64,000 nucleotides of DNA, taken from Psettodes erumei. Taxonomy: Eukaryota > Chordata > Actinopteri > Pleuronectiformes > Psettodidae. The position numbers and the translations under genes are program-made. The notes under the pieces were generated by a model, which was not told where the DNA came from, did no database searches, and worked only from the letters and a program-made list of their open reading frames with translations. Below, one piece after another: positions 33,936 to 48,982 of this stretch. The stretch's first letter is position 1. Each line of letters begins with the position of its first letter. The stretch is from assembly GCA_016785225.1 (NCBI GenBank), contig JAFBJZ010000738.1, positions 434,001 through 498,000 on the forward strand, in the 5' to 3' direction.

Positions 33936-36900
33936 ATAAAGGGTTCCTGCCAAAGACATGCAAGGGGCCGCATGCATCACTTGTTCTCTCTGCCAGGGGC
34001 GAAGCTCTGGACTCGTTACTGGAAACATTCTCCCAGTCACTGCCGTATGTGCATACAATGAATGGTTAATCTGCAATGGATAGATGTAGCAATCTATTCC
34101 AGCTTCTCGAATCCAGTCCTTTACAAAGTGAACACCAGTTTTCTGTAAAGGATGTACAGTATGGGTAGGATTTATGGCTGAATAACATATATATGTATAC
34201 ATTATATATTGATACAGTGACTGGCAGAGAGGTTAGTAAACGTGGTGAGAAATGAAAACCTTACAAATTTAGAACTCAGTCAGAGTTGAGGGTTTTGGGG
34301 TGGGGGGTGGGGTTGGTGGGGGTCAAGCAAAACATGCACATTTCACAGCCATAAGATTGGCTGGGATGCAGTTAAAACAGATGCAGTAAAATAAGATCTC
34401 CAAAAAATTACAAACCATCTACATGTGGATGTTGCAGACATATGGTTTATAGCAGCAAATGTTTGGATTTTTGGTTGGTTCGAAGAACAACCAGAGAGAT
34501 TGGCCAAGCCGGTTGTCATGGGTGGACACAGAGGATTCATAGTGCATTTTGATTGGACGGAATCGCAGGAAGTAGTAGGTGTTGGGGGTGGGGGTGGGAA
34601 GGGGGGAGAGAAGGGGACGGGGCGAAGTAGATTACAGAAGATCGTCGTTAAGTTTGTAGACGATTTAAAGAAAGCATGTGAAAAGATAAAAACAAGAAAG
34701 AAATCAACAGTCATTACAAGAAACAAGTTAGCACAGTAGCAGGTTTGTCTCTGCAGATCCGCAGCGCAGGGATACCAGAGGTCAAGACGGCAGGGGATTG
34801 TTGGAAAAATGAATAGTCTGAGTAGATAAACATGACTGTGTAACCAGTCACAGGCCTACTGTATTTACTTGAATGAGGTTGGCGGATAGCATCATTGTAA
34901 GCCTCCAGTCTTGAATCACTGGTATCCCTTGCTGCCTCAGAAAGACCTGGTAGGTAAGGTGTGCGATTAATGGCTTTGCCGCTCTTTGCAGAATGTAGTC
35001 GAGCCTAAACTGTAACTGTAACAGTATGCATTTTTGAACTGCGTTGGAGCAAAGCTGTCCAAGAGGTCGACGCATCTCTTGAATACCGTTTATGCATTCC
35101 ATTCTCTACCAGGTCTACCTGTAAATCTGCCAGAGCAGCTCTTAAAGTGTGCTTAGACCCAACTGAATCGCAGGCTAACAGCCAGTGTACCAGCTGTTAG
35201 CACTGAGCTTGCAAACAAGTGTGTTTGTTTGTTTGTTCCCATTTTGCCTATTACTGAATTAGATCTATAAAACCACGGGACAAATTTGTTGTCTTTTTTT
35301 TGTTCCAGTAAACATAACATAAATTGCTAAAAATATTTGAAAATCATGTTCTGTCTGAACACACACTTTAAGAAAAAATTCAAATAAAAGAACCCTTTCA
35401 GAAAATGACTCTCCCCAGTTATATGCATTCACAATTTGACACATATTATATCAGACAGCACACATAGCAGCAGTTCCACGGCCTCACGCTACCTGAACCT
35501 GACAAACAAAATATCCTGTGTTTTTTGTCTGGTTATCAGCTTGTGTTTCATTCTGGCCCGCTTAGGGCATACAGGTTATGGCGATCTCAGGCAGCCATAT
35601 TGGAGGTCTGAATAAAGAGCTGCAATGACTTTATTCATAGTTATTTAAAGGGGTAATGAGTGTCACTATACTACAGAACACAATATCTTACCAAGTCAGA
35701 TAATGCGTAAAAATGTTGTTGCTTGCCCCCCAACTATCTGGCCATCTGGACATAAACTCTAGTTAATCTGCCCGCTTACTTTTAGCTACAGTCTTAAATA
35801 ATGGGCCCATGACTTTTATATTTCCATATCTAGTCCAGTTTCTTTAATTGTTTGGGCGAGAACCTCAGCCGTAGTTATTAACAGATATCTGACAGAAGAG
35901 CAAAACCGCTGCCGGCCACCTGAGATGGAATGTGATTGGGTATCAGGTTGCTCGCAGAGGGTCGATACAGAGCATCGGCATGCTTCCTGCCTTGCCGCCA
36001 GTGGCTCAGTGCTGGCTAGCTGGAGCCTGCTCTCTCCTCATCCCACCAACTGGGACAATTATATAAGACTTTCAAGAGATGCTCATGCATGACCGAGCAA
36101 CGCGAGGCTCAACATTGGCCTCTAACTCATGCTCTCCACTCACTCTCTGTCTTCTCTGCTGTATGTTCTTGAGACCACTACCAGATGTCGCAAGCCCACA
36201 GACACGTGCTGACACTCAACAAACAAACAGTCACGCTCGAACAACAAGCATACACTCAAACATTGCTAATACAATACCATGGCTGTCTGTTTACAGTTTT
36301 GTCTCCTCAGTACAGATCTCTCAACCATACACACTTACGCATACAAACGCGCCAGATCCTGCTACTTACCCCCAGCTCGGTAACCAGGATGTCCGTGATG
36401 CTGCCCAGAACTGTCACACAGTCAAAAATATTCCAGGCATCTTTGAAATAATTCTGTGATCAGGACAAGAGAGAGAGAGAGGCAGGAGAAGGACAAGAGA
36501 GGGAATAGAGAAGACGGAGGAGGGTTAAGTGGAAACAGGGAAGGTGAGAAGGGGATGAGTCGACATGTGGTGAGAGTGACACAGTAAAAGGTAGGCAAAC
36601 ATGGAGGGGGCAGCGAAGCAGAGACGCAGCAAGCGAGAGAGGAATACAATAGATAAAATATTGACGGAGAAATGGGCAATGCAGATGGAGATGGAGCGTA
36701 GATGGAGGAAAAGGCGATGGCGGGATTGCAGTAGTGTTGAGATGAAAAAAAGGTGGGAAAACGAGAGGGAAGAAGAGAGTCAGGCAGAGGAAGGAAGAGA
36801 ACAAGAAAGTGGGGGGAAAAAAAGACATGTCAGTGTTCGACAAGAACAGGAATGAAATTAGATGAGACAAATGGACCATCAGTGACGGCATGTTGGATGG

Positions 36901-39900
36901 ATGCCAGCAGACAGGCGAGGGACAAATTGTACTGCATCGGAAGACCACGCCGGCCAAAAAAACCCCCCACACTGTACGTTGATGAACATCATGAACCGAA
37001 CCGACACTTAAGTCTAACTGATGAACTCAATCCATGTATCTGCACATATATAACTGTATATTTTAAAATTTTCTTTTTTGAGTGATTCAGAGAGGAAAAG
37101 ACTGTGGCACGGTGAGGACAAAACACCGATGAGCTTGGTCTGCTTCTACTGGTCTCCTACATGCTGCCTGCAGCCAAACTGTGCATTAGACAAGTGGAGG
37201 GACAAGGAGAGAGCAAGGGAGGCAGTTATTAAAATAAACCACCTAGACGCACACATGCATGCATGCACAGAAGGCCTGGTTTTATTTGTCCGTGTGACGG
37301 CGCACGCCGAGGGGCACGCAGTGCGTTTAAGGGTGCTCTCCCAGATTCCAATCCTATCCCGCTTAATCTCCACCCTCTTTGTAATCTTTGCTTCTCTTTT
37401 TGCCGCCTAATGTCATTCACTCTCCTTCCAATTACCGTTCCCCATCCGTCCTGAATCTCCTCCCAACAGTCATCCACCAAACTATCCCTTCCATCCATTT
37501 TTCTTCTTTCTCCTGCTTCCCTCCATTCACCTACAGCTCTGGTGACTGCACACTTCACTGCTGACTTCTAGCAGTTTCCAATATCTTTTCACCCTTGCCT
37601 TTTTTTTTTTTTACCTCCAGTGGCCCCAACTGTATGATAGTAAGTCTCTTGTCTAACATTTCCGCCATTTCTCCTTAAATAGGTAAATATTAATCAGTGA
37701 CTGACAATGTGGAGCAAAATAATGGACAGGGCTGGGGTGAAGAACAGAGCAGCACTCAATTTGCTCAGTTTGCACACTCAATTTGCCTTTTAGCCCATTG
37801 TTTGGTTGACTTAGTGCAGCTTCATGTACTTTTGCATAAGACTATTACAATTAAAAACTCAACATGTAACATCTTAACATGGCTGTAAGGTAAGGGTGGA
37901 GTTCGGGCAGGGCACATTGGCTTTAAAGTGAATTTTAAGCGCTGCTGTCATTAGGTGTTGTTGCCCAAGAACTACTAGTTAAAACAAAATGCTAATTAAA
38001 ATGTTGAAAATCTTTCTGGAGTGTTTTTCTGGCTCTGCATTTTGTCTGTCAGAGGCCATACTTATCGTCTCACTGCTGCACGCTGCCTGGTAACCGTTAA
38101 TAATCTATGTAGATGCAGGGACACCATGTAACACTAACTGATTTTCAGAACTCTCCACAATAATACAGCGCACAAACCCGCAGGTGCGTACACACTCACC
38201 AGTGCTCCAAAGGCGATGATCTTGAGTACACACTCCATGGAGAAGAGGGAGGTAAACACTATGTTCAGGTTGCCTAATACAGCTTCATAGGTATCGGAAG
38301 CTCCGTCGTACTATAAACAAAACACACGTACACACACGCAGGCGATGCACACATTCGTACGAGCAAAATCGGTGTACAAATGCAACAGAATGGATTGCCA
38401 TACACACAGTGAATTAAAGGAGACACACGCACACACGCACACACACAGCACCAGGGACAGAAAGGAGGGCAAGTATGAAGAAGTATACGTGCAAACGGTC
38501 CAGCTCACCCAGTGGAGAGTCAGACATATTCATTAAAATGTTTTATCAGAGTAAAACAGTGTACACAGCATCATCGAAACAAGTCCAACTAGTGTTTATG
38601 TTATGTAACTGACGGAGAGACAGCGAGAGATAAAGGTAAAAGAGAAACGGATGCTAACTTCAGTATTTAATCGTTTATGTTATTTTGTTGATGTGTGTTT
38701 ATGTTTGCAGCCCTGAATGCACTAAACTTTTACCTTCATCATCAGCACAACCGTGTTGAGCGCGATCATCGCCATGATAGTATACTCAAATGGCGGCGAC
38801 ACCACAAACTCCCACATTCGGTATTGAAAGCTCAGCTTGTTCTGGGGCATGTGGCGTGTCAGAGGCTTGGCGTTGATGGCAAAGTCTATGCAGGCTCTCT
38901 GCAAAAAAAAGAAAAAAAAGGTTTTGTTCTCACCCTGCTACGACTCTGTCATGTAATCCTTCCTCCTCCTGTCTTCCAGAAATCCTCCTAATATCTCTAT
39001 CCTCCTTCACTCCCATAATCTTTCCTCACCTCGTTCTTTTCTAAACTATAATCCTCCATCATCTTGTCCCCTTGCTCTTGGAAGGTGATGATGATGAGAG
39101 CCACGAAGATATTGACGAAGAAGAAGGGGAAGACCACGAAGTACACCACGTAAAAGATGGACATCTCCATCCGGTATCCCGGGCTCGGGCCCTGGTTCTC
39201 GTAAGTCGCATCCACTGAATGCTTCAGCACCCTGCGGAGCGGGGAGGGAACGGCACAGGGTTATGGGTTGTCAGAAAGCATGTGCGCTACATGCGATGGC
39301 GCATGTTGGTGCATACTCACTGCGGCCACCCCTCTCCAGTAGACACGGTGAAGAGGGTGAGAAGGGCCCAAGCCACGTTGTCGTAGTGGAAATCGTACTT
39401 CTTCCACTCCCGCTTCTGCGCCTTCACTTCGTTATCGCGTTCATAAACCAGATACTCGCCCCTGACACACGTATACAACATCTTTAGCACAAAGCGTGAA
39501 TGGGGACAGCTTGTTTTCAAATGTAGACATTTCTGTGTTTCTGAGTAGATATTAAAGACGGATGGGGGAAAAGACACTTGAAATGTAAACTATGTGAGTC
39601 AAGCGGTATGCGTTAAGGGGGTCAACTTAAAATCAAGAGCATTTGGACCAATCAGAGTAAATACAGTTGTTATTTCCAGACCTGCAGTCGCGCTCAAACT
39701 CTTTGGACTCATCAGTGCAGTAAAAGAAGCGTCCCTTGAAGAGTTGGACAGCCACCACAGCGAAGATGAACATGAAGAGTAAGTAGACAATCAGGATGTT
39801 GAGTACATTCTTCAGGGAGTTTACCACGCAGTCAAACACAGCCTGAGGAGCAAAGAGGGGAGGGGGGGGGGCAGACACAGATTGTAATTATTGTAGGAAA

Positions 39901-42900
39901 GAAAAACATTAGATTGAAATCATTTGTGCATTTGGTCTCAAATTGGGACTTTAAATGCTAAAAGAGGAAAAAAATGATACATTGTTTGTAATGCTGTGTG
40001 GCAGTAGATTGAGCAACTTGACACTGTATAAGGTAACTAGGTGAAATGTGAAGTGATGTTAAACATTCTCTCCATGAACATACCTTGAGCTTGGGAAGCC
40101 GTTTGATAGTCTTCAGAGGTCGTAACACTCTCAGTACCCGAAGAGACTTGATAGTGCTGATGTCTTTTCCCTTACTGCTCCCCCTGTATGCGCGCACATG
40201 CATACACACGCAGAAACAGATGTGTACATACACATGTGTACACAACACACACACACACACACACACGCAAACAGACACACATTGACGGAGTCAGCAGGTT
40301 CACAGTGATATGATAGGCCTCGTCCTCTCGATCCCAAAATGGCAGTGGGCAGCCATTCCTTGATGGTACTTGTGTCCGAGTTAACTCAAAATGAGTAACT
40401 GCGTCTGGGTTAAATACATAGCAACACATGCAGCGTTGCTATTATATTACATTTTAGCCTTAATGTCTAAGTGTGAGATTAGCATTGTAGCTACATGCTA
40501 GAGTTGGGTGGTGTATTACAACTATAGTACATGCTATGGGAACAACTGATATCATTCCTCTCTGAATGCTATTTGGTAGCTACGCTCGTTTAGTACTTTG
40601 CAATGTATTTCAATGCTTTACAAAGACGGTTAAAGCCTTAGCTTGCACATGCCCAGCTAGTGGTGGAGTATACTCATGCTGCATTGAAACCTTGCTTTCC
40701 ATGCTGCGATAATTCTTGTTTTAAGCAGCAGTTGGAGTGATGGAGAACTCTATTCTACACAAAGATAGTTGCAGAGAGAGTTTAGTCGTGGTCTCAGTTA
40801 TGCACATATGCAACCCCATATTTTCTGTCAGCAGCTGCATGGTGGAAGCTTTGTTAGAGTGGTAACTGACAGTCAAACGCCCTCCTGTCAACCTAATGAA
40901 AGCTTGGAAATGCTCCACAATGTATAGGGTTTTTGTTTTGAGGAGTTTTTTAAAAAAAAAAAAAGGGAAAAAGAACTTCTTAAATTTTAAACATAAGTGA
41001 CATTTTAGTCGTGCAAAGATGCCCTCAAACGTGTTTAAAACCTGAACGAACAGCCAAACTCTCTCTTTTGATGACTCAACCAGTTAATTACTATGAACTG
41101 TAAACTACAAATAGGATTAGCTTCACAGCATTGTTCAAACAGCATGGAATCTTGTCTTGTAGGCCATGTCGGCAAAGACAAAGATACTTTATCGAGCATT
41201 TCACACTGAAATGCTGAGCCAAACCTCTTTCATTTTAAGTATTTTGATTTTGGATTTCTAAGTGCATGTGTGGAGAGAAAAGGAATTGATACTTCAGTTG
41301 CACTGACCACTCACAAACTGAAGAGCTACAAGTGTGCTTGTATTTCACTAACAAAACTAAATCAAAATCCAATTGATCCAATTGTACAGAAACAATACTC
41401 AGGTAACTGATGGTAACAGTGGGTTACTATGTAGGCAGTAAGACCATAACCTGCTTACTTAAACAATTAAAACTGGCTATTTTCTTAGTATCATGTTTTC
41501 TCTAAATTCTTCAGCTCAGGTTGAAGAAATTAAGGTCAAAGGTCACTGACTATGGCCCTTAGGAGAGAAGGTGTACAGATGTGTGTACAGCTGCATGCGT
41601 CTTACAGCTGTTATACCAGATGGTAGACTGCTAGTAATTGTGTCTGAGTAGGCTTTGTGTCCAAGTGTGCACGCAGGTGCGTATGCATATTTGTGTGTGT
41701 GCAAGATCGCACCACTTTCAGCTTCCACGGGATAGGTGCAAAGTATCTGTGTGATTCAGTTGAGAACCTGGCACAGGTTAACTTGAGGTTTAGTTGTGTT
41801 TGAGTCAGAGCTGTTCCATGGTGAACAATGGAAAAGGGGAAGAGTAGACAAGTACAGGAGTCGACTGTGATGAGGGACGGATGAAAAGGACAGAGATGTG
41901 TGGTCAGAAAAACGGGCACTGAGAGTGCAGAAGTTAGGATGAAGAGGAAAAAGAAAGAGAACTTTACCCGCCGCCGCTGTTGGTGGTCCAAACGGAGAGA
42001 TGAGAAAGAGGTGAGAGACAGCAACACAGAGAGAGGGGGAAGAGACAAAAAGACAAAGGGTGGGAGATAGAAACAGAATGGGACACGGAGAAAGGAGGGA
42101 TTTCGAGGGAAAACATCCATATGAGAAACAGAGAGAGAAAAAAGGAGAACACAAGGCCTGCTTTTTGTTAGATCAACCCTCCCACCCGCGGACAAGTGGT
42201 ACCAAATCAGACACACACTTGCATATAAGCACTCACACACACAATTTAGAAAACAGTGTGAGTAAAAACACAGCACCACACGACTGCCTTCATCACTGAG
42301 CTATGATGTTGCATCTGTCGCAAATTTGTACTGGTATTATCATCTGGAAAATACCACTGGATTTATTATTATTAACTGCCTAACTGCATTAACAATTTAA
42401 TAACATTGCATTCTTTTTCCACCATAATCTAGTTTTTTTATAAATTAGAACTCCCTTCTTCAATCTTTGAGCTGAAACCTATAACTATTATAAATCACTA
42501 AAGGGCAACTAGAAATGCTACAATTTTAAACATATATACTATGCCCACTATGACAATTTTCTGGTGAAAAGATATCTCAAAATGTCGAGACATCCTTTCA
42601 AGCTAACCAAACCTGTTACCATACGATCGGCCTCTGCCGTGGAGGCTGCAGAAATGTGCAGGACAGCAGCACAAGCGGTCCAAGACACCAGCAGCCCCCG
42701 GACCAGACTAATTGGATTAAAGGAGCGATAAACATCTCCAATGAGACTGCTGAGCCTTTCTGGAGCGCTGTTTGATATCCACCAATTGAATTAAGGCACT
42801 ATCTGGATGTGTGCGAGTCTGTTCTGACTGGTTCTGATCTCCCCATCGACCATTAGCGTTGTTAACCCCTATCATTCTTAAATCAGACTTTATTGGTCCA

Positions 42901-45900
42901 ACTGGCTTAATTGATTGTTTTCAGAGTTTGTCTTTACGTACGTACAGTACATTCAGTATGTACAAGAGCTGCCTGTATAATCATTTTTCTTTCTACCTCT
43001 CAGTTACTCATTTACTAATCATACTGTCTGTTTAATTATCTAAAAGTTGATTTAAATATATTTGGCTGCTGTGCTGCTTTTGTATTCTCTTTTATTATTT
43101 GATATTTTTCCATGATTGCTTCAGGTTTCATGATTTTTGACCAGTAGTTTGACCCCACATTTGAACATTTTGTCACTGCATACATGTATCTGTAAATCTA
43201 TATGTCACCAATGACACTTGTAAAGTTGACCCACATGTAAATGTGCAACACAAAGAAGTTAGAGGACACAGAGTTAAGGACAGAACCACGCAGGTCATAT
43301 ACACACACAAACAGAAACACAGACAGGTTTTTGCGTATCACATACACAAGTAGATTAAACTGAAATTAGGGGGGAAGAGTGTTCGTGAGAACAAACACAC
43401 ATATGGATGATTCAGAAAGAAAGCCGGTCTCTGGAGGGGGCACCACCACTAGAACCCTGGAGCACCCGCCATGTTTATGCTTTCTTTATTCATGCTGGCC
43501 TAGCATCAGTAACATTACACTACCGTACAAAGGAGTAATAGATTTTTGTCTTATTGTTGCACAGCTATAGCTGTTGCACTGCTACACCCCCACCCCACCC
43601 CCCAATGACTGAAGCACAGAGCATATCAGAAATGGTAAGTAAATGTCATACCTAAGTGGCTACTCTGTCACACTTTTGTTCAGACCTAATGCCAGTGAAT
43701 GTTGACATTTACAGCCAGCTAAAGCCGTGCTAAGATCATACCATGGCAGATTAGCTTTGAGGGAAATTACAAATGGTCACCTACTTAATGTAACCAGTAC
43801 ATGTAATACTTTTCTCCTCTTCTACACTTGTGATACACTAAGCACTACTTCTTGCATCTGACAGACCTATCATTCATTAGCCCACACCCCTTTTGCCCGC
43901 TCAAGTGTACCCCAACGCGAGAGATCACAAAAACTGCACAGTCGGTGCTGCTTCCTGAAAATACAGAATGAATTTTTTTAAGTCACAAAATAGGATCAAA
44001 CACAATGTCATGCTTCTGCAGATGACCTGTGTGAGAATTTTGTCAGGGGTTACAGCATTACAATATTAGACATACTGTGCTGTATATCTTGAAACTATAC
44101 CAACATTGCATTACATTTAACAGTGATTTCATCCCTTCAGATCTGCTTTATACTTTATATTCTTCTCAACCATGCAAAAGCAGGACAGCAAATCCCAAAA
44201 CTCACAATTCATGCTTTGTACACGGCATAGTAACCTGAGCCCCAATTTAACAGAGTTATGCAAATATAACTGTATTTATCCTCAGGGTCATGCAGATCAA
44301 GTAGGGTTTATAGTACCTGCTTTGTCGTGGTCAAGCGTATGGAGATTTGTGGGAGCGAGCTCAGCATGACCTGGCCTGGCTTTACATGGGCCTTTAATTC
44401 TAGAACGCCCTGGGCACTAAAGGGTTACAGGTGCAAAAGGTGGTCCTCACCTCTCACAGGAGGAAGAAGAGGTGGATGGGAGGGGGATGCTGTGGTACTA
44501 TTTTATACCATTTAGAGGCGCATGGGGTTGGTGGTGAGGTTTAGAAATGGCAGGATTGTGGGAGCAAAGCTGAATGACAGAAGAACAAGGTAGAGGAAAT
44601 GGCCAGCTGTATGTTGGTTTGCCATTTATAAGCACAGAGGGGGGAAAGATTAATGGCGGAGTGGACATGAGACAAGAGAATGGAGCTTAGAGAGTGAGAG
44701 TAAGTGTGCGACAGAGAATGACAGACCAGAAGTTGGAGAGAGAGGAAGAGAGAAAAAAAGAGGCAGAGAGAACCCAAAATGAGCCATGAAGAATGGGGGA
44801 GGCTGTACTCCAAGGTGCCAGTGAGGCAGTAGACAGGAAGGAGAGAAGGAGGAGCAGGGAGGAAAGAGAGGGGAGGAAAGCGGGAGGCAGGAGGGAGACT
44901 TACGTGAAGGCGAAGGCCACCAGAGCACCACTAACCACTATAAAGTCAAGGATGTTCCACAAGTCCCGGAAGTAAGAGCCCTGGTGCAAGACCAACCCCA
45001 GATCCACCATCTACACCAGAAAAGGAGATTATGAGATTGAGCCGCTTGTCATCGATGCGTGATTTGACCAAGGTGTGCATAAAAACAGTGGCTAATGTTG
45101 AGTTCTAAATACTACAGCAGTAAATTGCTATTTGGGAATGTCCTTACCTTTATCAGCATCTCAAATGTGAACACTCCCGTGAAGACATAGTCAAAATAGC
45201 GTAGGACCTGTACGAAGAGAAACAAGGAATGATTTGCTTCCAGCTAGTGGACAAGAGTGACATGATTGATGAATGAATGAATGAATGAAATCAGTTTATA
45301 ACAAACTAATCTAATCGACATCATGTACAGCATGTGGTAAAAAGGTAAAAATAATTATGGGAGATTTTAGTCTTTCATTTATATGTTACACTATTTATTT
45401 TTTTTAAATTTTTATTTACTACATACATAATATTTCAAAAATATTATATAAAAGTGTGGCGAATTTTCTTACGTTGTTGCGAGGGGATTCGGGCCAGACA
45501 GGGTCTTCAGCAGCTAAGGCAATGCTGCTCATGGCAATAACCAGCAGGATACACATCTCAAAATATCGCAGGGTGCAGACATAGTGGCACGCCCGTCGAA
45601 ACCTTGGAGCGGACAAGGACATGCAGACATGCAGACATGTTTTTCCTTTTGTCTTTTTACTACGGGTACCACTAGATCTGCATTTTAAGTGTAAGGCATT
45701 TGCTATTTTAATGTATGTTTTATCTGCCTCTGTATGTGAGTTTTAGTGCGCTAATTGTAATCATTTCACTCACGGGTTGGTGGTGGACAGGATGAACATG
45801 GAGCTGAAGGGAGGCATGGGCCTGGGTCCTCCCTCACCTCCCTTGTCATCATCGTCATCATCCTTATCCTCCTTTGCTGGCAAAGGCTCTGTGTTGGCAT

Positions 45901-48900
45901 TCTTATTGACTGAATGAGAAAAAAAAGGAGGGATCGCAGGTTGAAAAAAAACACTTACGAAAAGTGTTTGAGATAATAGAAGAAAAATAGCGTATTTTAT
46001 TTTGCACTTACCCTGCAGTATGGCATTGGTGGATGGAAAAATTGGCATGTCTATTGCTGTGTAGTCAGGGTGGGGCAGCCTGATGACACTGTTGGCACGG
46101 TGATGTCCGATGTTCCCATAGCTATCTAACGTGACCAAACTCCCATGAGTGCCGCTGTTAGCAAGATGGAAGGCAGACCCAAAGCCAGGGGCAACAGTGT
46201 GGCTGGCAACTGGGTTAGGGTGACCCTCGCTAGGTGGGGCAGAGCCAGAGACCAGTTTGGTATTCATGAGGTTGTCCATGTCCTCGCTGTACTGGCTGTC
46301 TTGCCTGGAGAGGCTCTTTTGGATGGGCCGTGTGGTGGAGAGGTTAGGGACACTGCAATCCCTAGGAAGAGAGAGAAAGAAGAAAAAGAAGATAGAAAAA
46401 GGGTAAGGAGTGGAAGAATGGTGTCCACAGAGCAGTAATGAGAAATGGAGTGGTGTGACAAAATATGAAGACCACAGAGGAAGCTCAAAACATCACATTT
46501 AAACTTGCATGGGCTACAGCCTCTTGCAGTGGACATACTTCCTTCTGTGCTGGCACATCCTCTTCCCCTCGTTCTCCGTTTGGTTTGCATGGCGACTTCT
46601 TCTTGGCCTTCTCTCGCCTCCGTCACCAGCTCCCTCCTGCTCTCCACCTTCTCCACCTCCAGTCACCCCTTTGCTCCTGTGTCTCCCTGTTTTTCCAGCT
46701 CCGCCCCCACCATCCTCCCCATCTTCTGCAATCTTTCGATGTGTCCTGGGTTTCCTGTGTTCGGACTGCCCTCCCCCTCGACTGCCGCTCCGGGTGTGGT
46801 GATGGCGCCTTGACGGCCTCTCCTCGGAGCCTGGCCCAGGAATCACCGTAGCATCCAGCCGGACATGAGAGGTGTGGTGGTGGTGCTCACCTTTGCGGCT
46901 CCGCCTACTTTCTGTGGATTCCCCCCGCTCCATGGGAGGCCTGACTGGACCCGAGCCTCCTCCACCTTCTCCTACTACCTGCCCACCGTGTTCCTGGAGG
47001 CGCGTTTGCCTGTGGAGCTCGTCAGCAGGATGGTGCTGGCTGAAGCAGAGGTCAGAACTGTTGGCAGTGGTCTTGTTGGTGTTGTTGTTGCGGTTCTCAT
47101 GGGGGTCGACCACCAGAGGTCGATCCAGGTGGGTCTTCATGTCTGGACGGATGTGGCGTGAAAAGTTCACCTGCAAAGGAGAGGACAGAACGGAGAGACA
47201 GCCGAGAGGGAACGAAGAAAAGGAAGAAGGAAAGGGGGAGATACAGAAGAGATGAGAGGAGGAGTTACGATATAAAGCTGGAAGTCTTTTGAGCTCGAAA
47301 TAAAGTGGAAAAAACTTCTATGAGATAAAACATTGTAACTGTAGATAACAGTCTAATTCGGCACTGTCCAGTCAAAACATATATACTGTGGATAACCGGT
47401 GGCACAAATACACTATGCATACATAAATAGTAATAAAGTAACATGTAACATAATTGAACATCGTTGTCACGATTGCCGTCACTTGTGTACACTGATAGCA
47501 CAAGTCTAGGGGCCTTTGTTTGCCTTGTCCTTTACATTGTTGTGCTCCTCCCTCCCCGTCCTTGCCTTCCAGCGGTCGTCAGGGTCCAGCTCGTTATAGA
47601 GGGCCTCGCGGCTGGATGCCAGAGTCTGCTTCCTCAGCTCCTTGGTACGTTGTTCCCACACTGACTTATTGACTCCCTTATTGTGGTTCTTCTGCTGCTC
47701 CTTGCTGCAAAATGGAACAGGGCGGAGAGGGAGGAGGGGATTGGCAGCATTAAAGGCCTGTTCCCGGACACACACCGCTGCGCCAAAATATACACACAAA
47801 GACATGAGAATGATGTGAAAACCAACACCAAAATATAAGTACATAAAATAGCCAGGACGTAAAGACACACTGGGGGCCACAGACATTTAAAGGGTCACTT
47901 AGCTGGACCTATAGAACAGGACAGCTTAACAGAACATGGTTGGGTGTCTACACAGCTTGCCAAAGCACAAGGCAGGATAGCCCTACTTTGGTAAACCATG
48001 TGGGGACACAAAATGGAGGATAGCACTGAGGCAAGGTCAGATTAAAAAGAAATTTAAATCTCTAATTAACCTACCCAAACTAAAGTATTTACAGTAAATA
48101 AAGAGGTTTTATGCAAGACAAAAAAAGCCAAAATGACACCCCCAAACCCCCGCTCAGCCTAAGTGGATGTGCCGCAAAGTCACAATGATCACAAGAATCT
48201 GTTAGCCGCTAGTCTTTTAACCTACTTAATGAAGAAAAACCCCAAAAGCTGTCGGTGACCACCTCCTTTCTTACCCTCCAAAAGTCCTATGAGGAACTAA
48301 CTTTAACTCCCACTTCTCTCACGGCCAACAGTCAACCACAGTAAAGCAACAGCCGTACTGCGAAGTGCAGGCAACAGAAAATGTAGTCTCAAAGAGAAGC
48401 CAAACACAAAAGCTAACGAAAGCCAAGTATGTAGTTCATAAAAGAGTTGAGAACAAAGGGACAAGGAAAGGAGGGCGTTCTCGAGACACAAAAGAAAGCG
48501 AGGAATGGTTGTTAAGTCAATAAACAGAAGGGGTTCAGAAATGATTAAACAAATAAATAAATACCAGTCCAGAAAGGGGTCGGTAGCGTTGTGACACTCA
48601 CTGTGTACTTTGTTGCTGAGGAGGGAAACAGCTGGTGAGTGAGATGGCACGAAAGAACAGAAGGAGGATTTCATTCCAAAATGGGCTATCCATCCACCAC
48701 TTAAAAAAAAACAAACCAAACAGCTGCCTGGCCTGAAAAAATTATCACTACACAAACAAAATGTGCTGTTAAAACTGAAATAAGTTAAATACATTCCTGA
48801 AATGCACAATCTGAACAAATCTCAATCACTGCTAACGTTTGCCATAAAAGAATTAGCATTTTGGAATGCAACCCTTCAAACACACACACACACACACACA

Positions 48901-48943
48901 CACACATACTTGCATACACAAAACGCATGCACCCAGATGTTCA

Positions 48944-48982
<39 letters not shown>

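Noticed and set aside
32835..36369. Possible 6-nt exon 31a (Asn-Pro insertion)
   Set aside because: No six-base candidate with convincing AG and GT flanks was found by eye; too short to call without transcripts.
41611..42279. 222-codon minus-strand frame in intron 24
   Set aside because: Low-complexity translation of a pyrimidine-rich intron; no splice support and no homology that I recognise.
46465..46851. Plus-strand open frames of about 100-130 codons
   Set aside because: Antisense to cacna1a exon 19; low-complexity Ser/Pro/Leu composition and no family resemblance.
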